A stretch of DNA of 64,000 bases from Marmoricola sp. (GCA_025965195.1 JAOPXK010000042.1:1-64000); one strand, 5' to 3'. Shown: positions 25,132-34,738, counted from the stretch's first letter. Program-made: numbers and translations. The notes: generated by a model not told the origin, from the sequence alone.

Positions 25132-26191
25132 GGGCGGCACCTCCTTCGTCCGGTCCAGCAGAACGGGACGCGTCCCTGAAGTGAGGATCTGGCAAGGGAA
25201 AGTGGCACGCCACCCGGTGCCGCACATCCGAGTGCGCCGGCTCCAGTTTCGGCCGCTCCACCTTGCAGATTTCCTCGGCACGCGGGCAGCGTGTGCGGAA
25301 ACGACAACCCGTCGGCGGCGCGATTGGTGAGGGAATCTCCCCTGTGAGGACGATGCGTTCGGAGTGTGTCGCAAGATCGGGGTCGGAGTGAAGCGCGGCT
25401 GAGAGCAGCGCGTGTGTATAGGGGTGCCGCGGCCGCTCGAACAGGTCGGCGGTGGCGGCGATCTCTACGACTTGACCGAGGTACATCACGGCGATCCGGT
25501 CGCTCACATACCGGACGACTGCGAGGTCGTGGGCCACGAAGACGTAGGTCAGGTGCAGCGTGCGTTGGAGCTCCGCCAAGAGGTTGATGATCTGGGCCTG
25601 AATGGACGCGTCCAGTGCCGAGACGGGCTCGTCGCAGATCAGTAGCCGCGGCCGCAACGCGAGGGCGCGCGCTAGCCCAACGCGTTGCCGTTGCCCGCCG
25701 GAGAACTCGGACGGAAAGCGATTGAAATGTTCGGGATTGAGGCCCACGAGCTTCATCAGCTCGCGGACCTCCTCGGTTCGCTCTTCCCGCTTCACGGTCC
25801 CGTGGATCGACAATGGGTCGCCGATGAGAGAACCGACTCGTCGGCGTGGGTTGAGTGAGCCGTACGGGTCCTGGAACACCATCTGCATGTCGCGACGAAA
25901 CGGCCGCAGCTCGCGCTGTGACAGCGTGGAGATGTCGGTCCCGTCGAAGACGACTTCCCCCGACGTCAGGTCGTGCAGCCGCATCAAGCAACGGGCAAGC
26001 GTTGACTTACCGCAGCCGCTCTCGCCTACCAGGCCGAGGGTCTCACCACGCGTGACCTCGAGGGAGACACCGTCGACAGCTGAGACGAAATCGGTCCTGC
26101 CCCCGATCAGTCGTGAACGCCCCGCCGGGAAGCGCTTCACGATATCGGTCGCGCGAAGCAGGACGTCGTCGGACCCTGTCGCGATCGTCAT
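25112..26191 (-). CDS. Opp/Dpp-type ABC ATPase, OppF-like
   Basis: A 359-residue ATPase. Walker A is GESGCGKST, the Q-loop is in MVFQDPYGSLNPRRRVG, the signature is FSGGQRQRVGLARAL, Walker B is RLLICDEPVSALD, and the switch His lies in VAHDLAVV. The C-terminal oligopeptide-transporter extension has the Cys-containing stretch (CRFRTRCPRAEEIC) that holds an iron-sulphur or zinc site in this subfamily. The start overlaps the end of the OppD-like gene as ATGA. Confidence 0.92.
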   Translation of the reverse strand: MTIATGSDDVLLRATDIVKRFPAGRSRLIGGRTDFVSAVDGVSLEVTRGETLGLVGESGCGKSTLARCLMRLHDLTSGEVVFDGTDISTLSQRELRPFRRDMQMVFQDPYGSLNPRRRVGSLIGDPLSIHGTVKREERTEEVRELMKLVGLNPEHFNRFPSEFSGGQRQRVGLARALALRPRLLICDEPVSALDASIQAQIINLLAELQRTLHLTYVFVAHDLAVVRYVSDRIAVMYLGQVVEIAATADLFERPRHPYTHALLSAALHSDPDLATHSERIVLTGEIPSPIAPPTGCRFRTRCPRAEEICKVERPKLEPAHSDVRHRVACHFPLPDPHFRDASRSAGPDEGGAAHGLAGT

Positions 26192-27258
26192 CGCTCAGCC
26201 CCACCATCGTCCACGGGCATAGGGGTGCGCGCTGCTGCGGCACGACGGTCCGATGCCTCTTGACCCACACCGACCAGATCGGTCGGAAGCCAGCAAGCAG
26301 ATTGATGCCCCGCGCCACCTGCGACCTTCCTCAGGGGCGGCGCCTGGGTCCGACACAGGTCCATGGCGAAGGAGCAGCGAGGGTGGAATGCGCAGCCTGC
26401 GGGAACGTTCAGCAGACTGGGAGGCGTCCCCGGGATGGGCTTGAGGCTCACGGTCGCTGATGTCCCGCGCGGAAGGCATTCGATCAGACCCGCTGTGTAG
26501 GGGTGGTGCGGCTCGTAGTGGAGAGTCCGGTTGCTTGCGTACTCCACCGGCTGACCGGCGTACATCACCATGACGTCCTCTGTCACCTCGGTGATCACCC
26601 CCAGGTCGTGGGTGATCATCACGAGCGCGGTGTCGAACTCGCGCTGAATGCGCTTGATGAGGGCGAGGATCTGCGCCTGGACGGTGACATCGAGTGCCGT
26701 CGTGGGCTCGTCGGCGATCAGGATCCGGGGATTCAGCGCCAGCGCCATCGCGATCATCACACGTTGCCTCATGCCACCAGAGAACTGGTACGGATAGTGG
26801 TCAGCGCGCTCTCGAGGGCTCGGTATCCCGACCCAGTCGAGGAGCTCGACGGCACGGGCGCGTGCCGCCTTCTTGTTCATGTCCGTGTGGGCCCGGATGA
26901 CCTCGACGATCTGCCAACCGACGCGGTGGAGGGGGTGAAGGCTGGTGAGCGGGTCCTGGAATACGACCGCGATTCCGGCGCCTCGCACTTTGCGCAGCTC
27001 CGAGTCCTTCATCTGCAGCAGGTCCCTGCCCTCGAAGCGCGCAGCGCCCGAGACGTGCGCACCGCTCAACAGCCCCAGGATCGCCTGCGTGGAGACGCTC
27101 TTGCCCGAACCCGACTCCCCCACGATGCCGAGCGACCTCCCACGCCCCACCTGGAATGTGACGCCGCGGACCGCCTGAACGGGACCGTCGATGGTGTCGA
27201 ACGAGACCCGGAGGTCCTCGACATCCAGCAGCGGTTCGTCGACGGCTGCAGCCATCAT
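26188..27258 (-). CDS. Opp/Dpp-type ABC ATPase, OppD-like
   Basis: A 356-residue ATPase. Walker A is GESGSGKSV, the signature [15 protein letters not shown], Walker [14 protein letters not shown], and switch His ITHDLGV. The extension contains [14 protein letters not shown]. It overlaps the binding-protein gene as ATGA and the OppF-like gene as ATGA, so all five importer genes are translationally coupled. Confidence 0.92.
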   Translation of the reverse strand: MMAAAVDEPLLDVEDLRVSFDTIDGPVQAVRGVTFQVGRGRSLGIVGESGSGKSVSTQAILGLLSGAHVSGAARFEGRDLLQMKDSELRKVRGAGIAVVFQDPLTSLHPLHRVGWQIVEVIRAHTDMNKKAARARAVELLDWVGIPSPRERADHYPYQFSGGMRQRVMIAMALALNPRILIADEPTTALDVTVQAQILALIKRIQREFDTALVMITHDLGVITEVTEDVMVMYAGQPVEYASNRTLHYEPHHPYTAGLIECLPRGTSATVSLKPIPGTPPSLLNVPAGCAFHPRCSFAMDLCRTQAPPLRKVAGGAGHQSACWLPTDLVGVGQEASDRRAAAARTPMPVDDGGAER

Positions 27259-29042
27259 TGTCCTCCGCCGGAGAGCCAGATGTTGGTGATGTCAAAGTTG
27301 CCGTTGATGGGCAAGAAGACGGCATTGTGCACTCTCGATGATGTGTACAACGGGAGGTTCTGACTCACCAGCGGGATGAACGCAGCGTCCTTCATCGACT
27401 GCATCGATACCTGGGACCAGGTGCTGGCCACCTCGGCGGTCTGGGAGGCCGACAGCGACGATGCCTTGTTGATGAGGTTGTTCACGACGGGGTTGTCGTA
27501 GTCCCCGTAGTCGACTGAGTTCGGACCGTAGTTGGCTCCGTCAGTCATCGGCTGGAGAGTCGAGCGTCCGTTGTTCCCGAACCAGTCGGGCGTCCAGGAG
27601 AGCAGAGAGACGTCCCAGGCGCCATTCTTGCCATTCGCCGGGTTCGCCAGGTAGCGCCCGTATACGTCGGATCGCGTCGCGGGGATCATCTGCACCGTCA
27701 CGCCGGCCGCCTGCAGGTCACTCTGGATCGACTGCGCGATCTGTGGGTACGCCCCGGTGTCCTTCGCGTACACGAACTTCAGCGTCAACCCGGACCCATA
27801 ACCCGCGGCGGCGAGCAGCTGCTTGGCCTTCGCGGGATCACCTTGCAAGCCGGCTGTCGGATAGAGGTCGAACGCCTTGTAACCGATGTCGAGCGGGGTG
27901 AGGATCTGGCTGACGGGCTCGGCGATCTTCACGCCACCCAGGATCCGGGAGACCGACGTCTTGTCGACGGCGTACTCGAGCGCCTGACGCACCTTGACGT
28001 TCTTCAGGGCGCCGCTGTTGTTCGGGCTCTGCTCGTTGAAGACCGAGTAGAGCACCTGGCCACTGGGGTTACGAGTCAGATTCGGGTCCCCTGTCAAGCC
28101 TGGGATGTCAGGCGTCGGCACCGTGACGTCCCACGGCATGTCGGCCGTGCCGGCCTGGATCTGCTGCTGAACGGCCTCGGGCGTCACGCCCTGCGTGATG
28201 GTGATCTTGTCGACATACGCCTTGCGGACAGGGTCGACGGATGCCTTCCACACGGGGTTCCGCTGGAGATCGATCTCCTGGCCGGGCTCGTACTTGGTGA
28301 TCTCGTACGGCCCGTCGGACATCACGTGGTCGACGAACTCCGGGCTGTTCGGGACATATTTCAGGTACTCGACCGGCACGGCGGAGGCAAAAGGTTCCGC
28401 GATGATGTCGATGAAGTCGCTGGCCGGCTGGGTGAGATGGAAGACGAGCGTCTTCGGATTCGGAGCCTGCACACCAGCCAGATCGTGGGAGTTCATGAAG
28501 TTGGCGAGTGCCGCCGCCGTGCCCGGGATCTTGCTCTCGTCAGCGCAGTACGCAGCCATACCCAGGATCGTGCTGGTGAAGTAGCCAGGCGCGCCGACAG
28601 GTGCCACCGGGTTGCACATCCGCTTGAAGCTTCGCACGAAGTCATCGGCCGTCACCTGACGCGCCGGCGAGGAGTTCCACTTCACCCCATCACGGATGTG
28701 AAGGGTGTAGGTCTTTCCCCCGTCCGTGATGCCGCCGTTGGCGTCGGTGGGGATGTCGGTGGCAACGTCCGGCACTGCCTTGGACACCACCGCCATCTCC
28801 TTGCTCGCGGGGTAGGTGAACAACTGCCGGGTCCACGCCCGCGCGAGCGTGTGGGTGTCGGTGTTGTAGCCAGCCGTGGGATCCAGGAAGTCGATGTCTC
28901 CCTGTCCAACCAGCCGGAGCGTCCCACCCCTAGCGGGCGTGCCCGAGTCATTCGAACCGCCGCTTCCACAAGCCGAGACGACGAGCGCCGTTGCCATCAA
29001 AGTTGCGGCCGTGACCGTGAGCCGAATCTTGCTAATCGTCAT
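27255..29042 (-). CDS. ABC peptide-binding lipoprotein (family 5)
   Basis: A 595-residue family 5 (oligopeptide/dipeptide/nickel) binding protein. The signal (SKIRLTVTAATLMATALVVSACGSGG) has a lipobox with Cys at residue 25, so it is a lipoprotein on the outer face of the membrane. After that, GGTLRLVGQGDIDFLDPTAGYN is the usual family start, and YTLHIRDGVKWNSSPARQVTADDFVRSFKR its signature. It supplies the OppDF/DppBC transporter. The start is the ATG giving the signal; the longer frame adds 17 residues. Ligand unknown: the neighbouring amidase suggests an amide or peptide. Confidence 0.92.
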   Translation of the reverse strand: MTISKIRLTVTAATLMATALVVSACGSGGSNDSGTPARGGTLRLVGQGDIDFLDPTAGYNTDTHTLARAWTRQLFTYPASKEMAVVSKAVPDVATDIPTDANGGITDGGKTYTLHIRDGVKWNSSPARQVTADDFVRSFKRMCNPVAPVGAPGYFTSTILGMAAYCADESKIPGTAAALANFMNSHDLAGVQAPNPKTLVFHLTQPASDFIDIIAEPFASAVPVEYLKYVPNSPEFVDHVMSDGPYEITKYEPGQEIDLQRNPVWKASVDPVRKAYVDKITITQGVTPEAVQQQIQAGTADMPWDVTVPTPDIPGLTGDPNLTRNPSGQVLYSVFNEQSPNNSGALKNVKVRQALEYAVDKTSVSRILGGVKIAEPVSQILTPLDIGYKAFDLYPTAGLQGDPAKAKQLLAAAGYGSGLTLKFVYAKDTGAYPQIAQSIQSDLQAAGVTVQMIPATRSDVYGRYLANPANGKNGAWDVSLLSWTPDWFGNNGRSTLQPMTDGANYGPNSVDYGDYDNPVVNNLINKASSLSASQTAEVASTWSQVSMQSMKDAAFIPLVSQNLPLYTSSRVHNAVFLPINGNFDITNIWLSGGGQ

Positions 29043-29121
29043 CTTGATCGCTCTCTGTCTCGCGGCGGCGTCGCTCTGTCGCGGTGAGGACACTCGACAA
29101 CCCCACCGATGAAGATGGTAG

Positions 29122-29163
29122 ATTGTGGACGATCCGCAATGTAGTCGGACGCGATCGGACGCG
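29122..29163. promoter_or_regulatory. dyad and direct repeat in divergent promoter region
   Basis: ATTGTGGAC-G-ATCCGCAAT (29122-29140) is an imperfect palindrome with seven of nine arm positions matching; TCGGACGCG repeats directly at 29145 and 29155, ten bases apart. The whole stretch lies between the divergent binding-protein and amidase genes, 27-68 bases before the amidase start, so regulator binding is likely. Which GntR protein binds is not known; the motif differs from the 15-mer of locus 2. Confidence 0.4.
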
Positions 29164-29189
29164 TCAAGTAGGTAAGAGAGGCCACAGGG

Positions 29190-30629
29190 ATGGACCGAAA
29201 GCCGTGGTCAGCGGTCGCGTTGGCGGAGATGATCCGCACCCGCAGAGTCACCTCCGTCGATGTCCTGCACGCGTGTCGCGACCGCGTGGAAGCAAAGAAC
29301 GGCGATCTGCGCGCCTTCGTGCACCTGGACTGGGAGACAGCCTTTGCGGCAGCCGCCTCTGTGGACGCCCGCCTCGCGCGAGGTGAAGAGGTGGGCCCAT
29401 TGGCGGGCGTGCCATTCGGGGTCAAGGACATGGAGGACTGCGCGGGGATGCCCACCCGATGCGGAAGCGTCCTGCTCGAGGATGCGGCGCCGGCCCCGAC
29501 GGATGCTCCGCACGTGGCTCGCCTCCGCGCCGCTGGAGCGATCCCCGTGGGGAAGACCGCGACACCCGAGTTCGCGAGCGGTTTGACCACAGTCACGCGC
29601 GACGGCATCACCCGGAACCCATGGAACCGCGCCATCACCCCAGGCGGATCCAGCGGTGGCTCAGCGGCAGCGGTCGCCAGCGGCATGGTCACCTTCGCCA
29701 CCGGCTCTGACGCAGGTGGCTCGCTTCGCATTCCCGCGTCGTTCTGCGGTCTCGTCGGGATGAGGACCTCGCTCGGCGTGGTCCCCCTCAGCGTCCGCGA
29801 GCCGTCACACACCAACTGTCTCGGGGTGCTCACGGCCAACGTCGCCGACACCACAGCACTGCTCAACATCATGATGAACCTCCCCCGGGGCGCTACCGAC
29901 CCCGGACACCACAACGCTTCGCTGAATGCCGATCGATCACTCAACGGCCTTCGGGTGGCGTACGTGCCGAGTCTCGGCGGAGCGGGTGCAACGCCGGAGG
30001 TGGCTGCCGCCTGCTTGTCGGCTGTCGAACGACTCAAGGCCTCCGTCGATTTCACCGAACCGGAAAGCGACTACGCCCTCCCCGAAGACCTCAACGAGAT
30101 CTTCGTCGCCATCTGCGCTGCTGACCCCTGGTCGATGCTTGATGTCGATGCCGCACTCGCAGAGCACGATGACCTGCTGACCCGGTATGCAAGCGAGCGC
30201 TTCCGACGCGCGGAACGAATGAGTGTGGCCGAGCTCGGCAGGGCGGACGCTGGTCGGCAGCGATTGAAAAGCCGGTTCGCCGAGTGGTTCCGAGACATCG
30301 ACGTCTTCTGCTTCCCGACGATGTCGACCTGCGAGGTCCCGGCAGAGGGCCCAGCGCCGACCCGAGTCCCGGGCCAACTCTATGAGGGCCCGGCTGCGGC
30401 ATGCCCGCTGACCCGAGTAGCGAACCTGATCGACGCGCCCGCCATCTCGATTCCGGTCGGGGTAGCGGCCAACGGGGTGCCGATCGGCCTCCAGATCATG
30501 GCTCAGACAGGCGCGGATGACCTCACGATCGCGGTGGCTCAGCGACTCGAGGCCCTGCTACCACCCCTCGAACTGCCGCCGAGAGACGGCGGCACACCGA
30601 AGCGAAAGGACCTTGTCGAGAATGGCTGA
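29190..30629 (+). CDS. amidase-signature-family amidohydrolase
   Basis: A 479-residue amidase. The Ser-cisSer-Lys triad is present: Lys79 in GVPFGVKD, cis-Ser154 in PGGSSGGSAAAVA and nucleophile Ser178 in TGSDAGGSLRIPASFCGLVG. The remainder fits the AS-family fold (FARPTMS-like FCFPTMSTCEVPAEGP near the end). It would hydrolyse a carboxylic amide (or ester) in the cytoplasm. The start is clear and the gene overlaps the next by eight bases. It lies divergent from the importer, so it probably works on the imported compound. Confidence 0.9.
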   Translation: MDRKPWSAVALAEMIRTRRVTSVDVLHACRDRVEAKNGDLRAFVHLDWETAFAAAASVDARLARGEEVGPLAGVPFGVKDMEDCAGMPTRCGSVLLEDAAPAPTDAPHVARLRAAGAIPVGKTATPEFASGLTTVTRDGITRNPWNRAITPGGSSGGSAAAVASGMVTFATGSDAGGSLRIPASFCGLVGMRTSLGVVPLSVREPSHTNCLGVLTANVADTTALLNIMMNLPRGATDPGHHNASLNADRSLNGLRVAYVPSLGGAGATPEVAAACLSAVERLKASVDFTEPESDYALPEDLNEIFVAICAADPWSMLDVDAALAEHDDLLTRYASERFRRAERMSVAELGRADAGRQRLKSRFAEWFRDIDVFCFPTMSTCEVPAEGPAPTRVPGQLYEGPAAACPLTRVANLIDAPAISIPVGVAANGVPIGLQIMAQTGADDLTIAVAQRLEALLPPLELPPRDGGTPKRKDLVENG

Positions 30630-31479
30630 CAGACCAGTGCGCGTGGACCGTCCGATCCTGTGCGGTACGACGTCGACATATCCCATCGACTTCTCATCCG
30701 ACTACACCCTCGAACGAGCCCTTCACGGCATTCATCAGGCCGGGCTCACGCATGTCGAGATCGCGGCGTTCAAGGGGTACTGCGAACACATCGCGCTCGA
30801 CCGCTTCGACGAACACGTCGCCGGCGAGGTGGCGTCCATGCTCAAGCGCTTCGAGTTGACGCCGATGACGCTGAGCGTCTCCACGGACCTCACCGGGCGC
30901 GCGGGCGTCAGTGATCTGGCCAGAGCTGCAGATGTGGCGTCGGCACTCGGTATCCCGGTCATCATCACCTCGATCCAGGAGACTGCCGATGACCCCGAGA
31001 CGACGCTGCCTCTCTTCTATGATCGCGTCGCCGAGATCGACCAGATCCTGAGCTCTCATGATCTGACGCTCGCACTGGAGACGCACCGGGGCTACATCAA
31101 CACCGGCGTGCGCGGCGTCGAGGTGCTCGAGCACATCAACCTTCCCCGGTTCAAGCTGAACTACGACATGGCCAATGTGTTCAACCGCGGTGGCGCAGTT
31201 CCCGAGCAGGACCTCGCCGCAATGGGCCCGGATGCGATCGCCAAGCACATCGGGCACGTCCACCTCAAGGACAAGTCCAACTGGGTCATGGGCGACCGGA
31301 CCTTTCCCACCTTCGGCACCGGGATCCTCGATTTCGGTGCGGTGCTGGACGCCCTGAGCACAGGCGGCTACACGGGCGCGATGACGCTGGAGGTGGAGCT
31401 CCACGGAGTCGGAGGTCTGGACAACCTCGACCGCTCCCTCATCGCCTCATGTGAGTACCTGGAACAGTTCTGGAAGTAG
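30622..31479 (+). CDS. TIM-barrel sugar isomerase/epimerase-like protein
   Basis: A 285-residue protein of the xylose-isomerase-like TIM-barrel (AP endonuclease family 2) superfamily. HVEIAAFKGYC, LALETHRGYINTG and MTLEVELHG mark metal-ligand strands (Glu, His), as do HIGHVHLKDK and the Asp/His in NYDMANVF. The family isomerises or epimerises sugars and keto acids; the substrate is unknown. It overlaps the amidase end by eight bases, so they are cotranscribed. Confidence 0.78.
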   Translation: MADRPVRVDRPILCGTTSTYPIDFSSDYTLERALHGIHQAGLTHVEIAAFKGYCEHIALDRFDEHVAGEVASMLKRFELTPMTLSVSTDLTGRAGVSDLARAADVASALGIPVIITSIQETADDPETTLPLFYDRVAEIDQILSSHDLTLALETHRGYINTGVRGVEVLEHINLPRFKLNYDMANVFNRGGAVPEQDLAAMGPDAIAKHIGHVHLKDKSNWVMGDRTFPTFGTGILDFGAVLDALSTGGYTGAMTLEVELHGVGGLDNLDRSLIASCEYLEQFWK

Positions 31480-31554
31480 TGGATCAGATGAACAGAGCCA
31501 CCACTTCCGGGTCTGCTGTGCCCGGGATGAGTGAGAGTGGTCCCAGGCTCTCGA

Positions 31555-31566
31555 CCGTATAGACGG
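31555..31566. promoter_or_regulatory. small palindrome upstream of GntR
   Basis: CCGTATAGACGG is a 12-base dyad (CCGT/ACGG arms). It lies 77-88 bases before the chosen GntR start and looks like a possible GntR autoregulation site; a chance dyad of this size is possible. Confidence 0.25.
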
Positions 31567-31642
31567 AAGTCTGATGAAGCTGGCCCAGTGAAGGCAGCGC
31601 TGGCCTATGACGGTGAGGTTGATCATGCAGGGCGAGGCGGAC

Positions 31643-32368
31643 ATGCACGAGCAAGACAACGGATCGATGGATCAAAGTTCCTTCACACCGGTGCAATATC
31701 CCTCGCCGGTCACCCTCATCGCGGACCAGCTGCGCTCGGCGATCATGCGGGGCGAGCTCGCGCCCGGCCAGCAGCTGCGAGAAACCAATCTCGCCCGCCG
31801 GTTCGGCGTGAGCCGCAACCCGCTCCGCGAGGCGATGCAGCGGCTTCTCCAAGAAGGAATTCTGGAGAACTTCCGAAACCGGGGCATGTTCGTCGTCACT
31901 CTCGGCGTCCAGGATGTCGTCGACGTCTACCGCGCACGCAACGTCATTGAACGGACCGCATCGCTGCTGATCCTCGATCGCGATCCAGACCGCGCTGCTG
32001 ACCGCCTCACCGAGGCGCACGCAGCCATGAAGGACGCTGTGCGGCTCGGCGACCAAGGCGCCCGCCGTGACGCCGACCAACGGTTCCACGAGATCTTGTT
32101 GGAGGAGGCGGGCAGCCGGCGCTTGGAGCGGATGTTCGCCACCATATTCGTGGAGAGCCGGTTGTGCATGAACGCGCTCGAGACGAGGTATCACGAGCCC
32201 GGCGCGGCTGTCCACGAGCACCTCGACATCGCCGAGGCCATCCGCAACCGCGACCGCGAGGCAATTGCCAACACCATCGACACCCATATGCGGACAGGCA
32301 TCGAACTCCTGACCACGAACATATGGGATTCAGAAGACCCGACCACCACCCGAAAGAGTCCAGCGTGA
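31643..32368 (+). CDS. GntR/FCD-family transcriptional regulator (locus 1)
   Basis: A 241-residue regulator. The winged helix-turn-helix (LIADQLRSAIMRGELAPGQQLRETNLARRFGVSRNPLREAMQRLLQEGIL) is at about 25-75, and the FCD domain (about 100-235; RNVIERTASLLILD, DQRFHEILLEEAGSRRL, HEHLDIAEAIRNRD) carries the Asp/His metal-binding pattern. It will repress the locus until the substrate or an intermediate binds. An ATG 36 bases upstream is possible; GAGG lies six bases before the chosen one. GTGA overlap links it to the D-2-hydroxyacid dehydrogenase. Confidence 0.85.
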   Translation: MHEQDNGSMDQSSFTPVQYPSPVTLIADQLRSAIMRGELAPGQQLRETNLARRFGVSRNPLREAMQRLLQEGILENFRNRGMFVVTLGVQDVVDVYRARNVIERTASLLILDRDPDRAADRLTEAHAAMKDAVRLGDQGARRDADQRFHEILLEEAGSRRLERMFATIFVESRLCMNALETRYHEPGAAVHEHLDIAEAIRNRDREAIANTIDTHMRTGIELLTTNIWDSEDPTTTRKSPA

Positions 32369-33399
32369 GCACGAGCCGACACACAGTCCTGATCTCCTCC
32401 TACCTCGAGCCTGAGCTCGTCGATCGCATTCGCGCCGTTGACGACCGACTCGATGTTCTGTGGGAGCCCGATCTTCTGCCCGTCCCGCGGTACGTCGCGG
32501 ACCACACGGGCGTACGCCCGGACCTGAGTGATGCCGAGCTGGACCGCTGGCGGGCACTCCTCGCGCAGGCCGAGATCAGCTTCGATTTCGACTGGTGGCG
32601 ACCGGCCGAACTGCCACAGACCGCCCCGCGCCTGCGGTGGGTGCAGGCGACCAGCTCGGGTATCGGCGAGAAAGTCAGGCACCTGGGACTGGACGCCGCC
32701 GACATCACCCTCACCACGGCCGCCGGCGTACACGCGGACCCACTCGGCGAGTTTGCGCTCTTCGGGCTCATGTGGCTCGCCCGCGACATCCCGATGCTGT
32801 CTGCCCGGCAGGCCGCGCACACGTGGCAGCGGTACACCTCCCGCCAGCTCGCCGGCCAGCGAGTACTGATCGTCGGCCTGGGACACGTGGGTCGACGCAT
32901 CGCGGAGCTCTGCACGTCGGCCAAGATGGAAGTGTGGGCAGCCGCCCGACCAGGACGCACCCAGGCCCTCGACACCGTCAGTCGATGGGTGACCTACGAC
33001 GACCTGGAGCGAGCCCTCAGCCAAGTGGATGCGCTCGTCCTCGCCTGCCCGTTGACCGAAGAGACCTTCCACCTCATCGGTCCGGCGGAGTTGGACGCCC
33101 TGCAACCCCATGCAGGCCTGGTGAACGTCGCCCGGGGCCAAGTCGTCGACGAGTCGGCCCTCGTCCGAGCGCTGTCTGAGCACCGCCTCGCCGGCGCCGT
33201 CCTTGATGTCGTCGAGCAGGAGCCCCTTCCTTCAGACTCGCCGTTGTGGGACATGCCCAACGTTCTTGTCTCGCCACACTCCGCCAGTACGGTCGCCCAG
33301 GAGAACGGACACATCGTCGACATCTTCATCGAGAACCTGAAGCGGTATCTGGGTGGGGAGCCCCTGATCAACCAGTACAGCCATGAGCGGGCGTACTGA
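32365..33399 (+). CDS. D-isomer-specific 2-hydroxyacid dehydrogenase
   Basis: A 344-residue NAD(P)-dependent dehydrogenase that interconverts 2-keto and D-2-hydroxy acids. The Rossmann motif is VLIVGLGHVGRRIAELC (about 173-190); the catalytic residues are Arg in NVARGQVVDES, Glu in VEQEPLP and His in SPHSAS. The catalytic domain is normal in length. The GTG start overlaps the GntR stop as GTGA. The specific acid is unknown, but the amidase, isomerase and RidA suggest a small hydroxy or amino acid. Confidence 0.86.
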   Translation: MSTSRHTVLISSYLEPELVDRIRAVDDRLDVLWEPDLLPVPRYVADHTGVRPDLSDAELDRWRALLAQAEISFDFDWWRPAELPQTAPRLRWVQATSSGIGEKVRHLGLDAADITLTTAAGVHADPLGEFALFGLMWLARDIPMLSARQAAHTWQRYTSRQLAGQRVLIVGLGHVGRRIAELCTSAKMEVWAAARPGRTQALDTVSRWVTYDDLERALSQVDALVLACPLTEETFHLIGPAELDALQPHAGLVNVARGQVVDESALVRALSEHRLAGAVLDVVEQEPLPSDSPLWDMPNVLVSPHSASTVAQENGHIVDIFIENLKRYLGGEPLINQYSHERAY

Positions 33400-34257
33400 G
33401 TGACGTTTTCAGTTGTGGCCCGAGACACGGTGACAGGTGACCTCGGGGTCGCCGTCCAGTCCAGGTTCCTCGCCATCGGGGCGACTTCCTCGTTCGCATC
33501 CGCGGACGTCGGCGCAGTGGCGACCCAAGCGCTGACGAACGTCTCCTACGGGCCGCGTGCCCTGGACCTCCTCGCGGCCGGCACCACGGCGACACGAACT
33601 CTGGATGTCCTCCTGCAGAGCGACGTTCTGCAGGACCGGCGCCAGGCCGCCGTCGTGGACGTGCAGGGACGGGTCGCGGTTCATACAGGTAGTGGATGCG
33701 CGGGGTACGCGGGTCACGTCACAGGCCCGGGGTTCTCGTGCCAGGGCAACATGCTCGTCTCCCACGACGTCGTCCATCAGATGGCGACTGTGATGAGCGA
33801 CGAGGGATCGGCCCTGCCCGAACGAATGCTGGCTGCGCTACTTGCCGGTCAGGAGGCAGGCGGCGACGCCCGAGGCCAGCAGTCAGCATCACTACTCGTG
33901 GCACGCCAAGACGGCGGTTATGGCGGGCTCAGCGACCGGTTGGTCGACCTGCGCGTGGACGACCACGCCACTCCGATCCTCGAGCTGCAGCGGCTCCTCG
34001 GTCTGCATCGGCTCTACTTCGACAAGCCCGATGAAGACGCGATGCTTCCGCTCGGGCCACTGGTCGACGAGATTGCCCAGCGTCTTGTTCGCCTGAGCCA
34101 TGTCCCGGCCTCCACGAGCGAGGATGCGGTCTGGGATGCGCTGGACCAATGGTCAGGACGGGAGAACCTCGAGGAGAGGATGACCCGCCGCGGTCACGTG
34201 GATCCAACGGTGCTCGCGTGCCTGCGCCGCACTGACGAGGTTGGGGAAGGTCACTGA
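33400..34257 (+). CDS. DUF1028-domain protein
   Basis: A 285-residue protein of the DUF1028 family: TFSVVARDTVTGDLGVAVQSRFLAIG at the start is the signature, with a Ntn-hydrolase-like look, and DNAxxVH/GSGCAGYAGHVTGPGFSCQGNML follows. Thr/Ser at residue 2 would be the nucleophile of an Ntn-type fold, which is conjecture. A C-terminal peptidoglycan-binding-type domain seen in some members is replaced by a helical region. The GTG follows the dehydrogenase stop directly. Confidence 0.8.
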   Translation: MTFSVVARDTVTGDLGVAVQSRFLAIGATSSFASADVGAVATQALTNVSYGPRALDLLAAGTTATRTLDVLLQSDVLQDRRQAAVVDVQGRVAVHTGSGCAGYAGHVTGPGFSCQGNMLVSHDVVHQMATVMSDEGSALPERMLAALLAGQEAGGDARGQQSASLLVARQDGGYGGLSDRLVDLRVDDHATPILELQRLLGLHRLYFDKPDEDAMLPLGPLVDEIAQRLVRLSHVPASTSEDAVWDALDQWSGRENLEERMTRRGHVDPTVLACLRRTDEVGEGH

Positions 34258-34258
34258 G

Positions 34259-34738
34259 ATGGCCTACCCGGAGCTGCCCCCGCCTCCCGAGCCGCAGGGA
34301 GCCTACCTGCCGGCCATTGTGCATGCCGGTGTTGTGTACACCGCTGGCATGACCCCACGCGAGGATGGCCGGCTCGTCGCCATCGGTCGCGTGGGCGAGC
34401 AGGTGAGTATTGAGACAGCCAGACAGGCTGCCGGTCTCTCAGCGCTGCGCGCGTTGTCCGCGGCAAGCGCCGCCGTTGGAGGACTGGACCAGGTCATTCG
34501 GCTCCTGCGGCTCACCGTCTATGTCGCATGTGGCCCCGATTTCACCGAACATTCCCGAGTTGCGGACGGCGCCTCGGAGGCCCTGGAGCAGGTCCTCGGG
34601 GCACCCGGCCGTACGGTCCGAACTGCCTGCGGCGTGAGTTCGCTTCCTGGCGGCTCCTGCGTGGAGGTGGAGCTCGTCGCCGTTTGCAAGACGCTCGCGA
34701 CCCACAGGGAAGGAACCACACCCCTGCCACGCACCTAG
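34259..34738 (+). CDS. RidA-family protein
   Basis: A 159-residue YjgF/YER057c/UK114-type protein: GVVYTAGMTPREDGRLVAIGRVGEQVSIETARQAAG, and later VRTACGVSSLPGGSCVEVELVAVC. RidA members hydrolyse reactive enamines/imines produced in amino acid breakdown. The usual catalytic Arg near the end (R of AR-x-xxG) is not clearly placed; V-R-T-A appears where AR-x is expected. GGAAGG lies ten bases before the ATG. It is the last gene of the plus-strand operon. Confidence 0.78.
   Translation: MAYPELPPPPEPQGAYLPAIVHAGVVYTAGMTPREDGRLVAIGRVGEQVSIETARQAAGLSALRALSAASAAVGGLDQVIRLLRLTVYVACGPDFTEHSRVADGASEALEQVLGAPGRTVRTACGVSSLPGGSCVEVELVAVCKTLATHREGTTPLPRT

Noticed and set aside
31507-31525. CCGGG/CCCGG hairpin after the isomerase gene as a terminator
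   Set aside because: The stem is only five base pairs with a nine-base loop and no U-tract.
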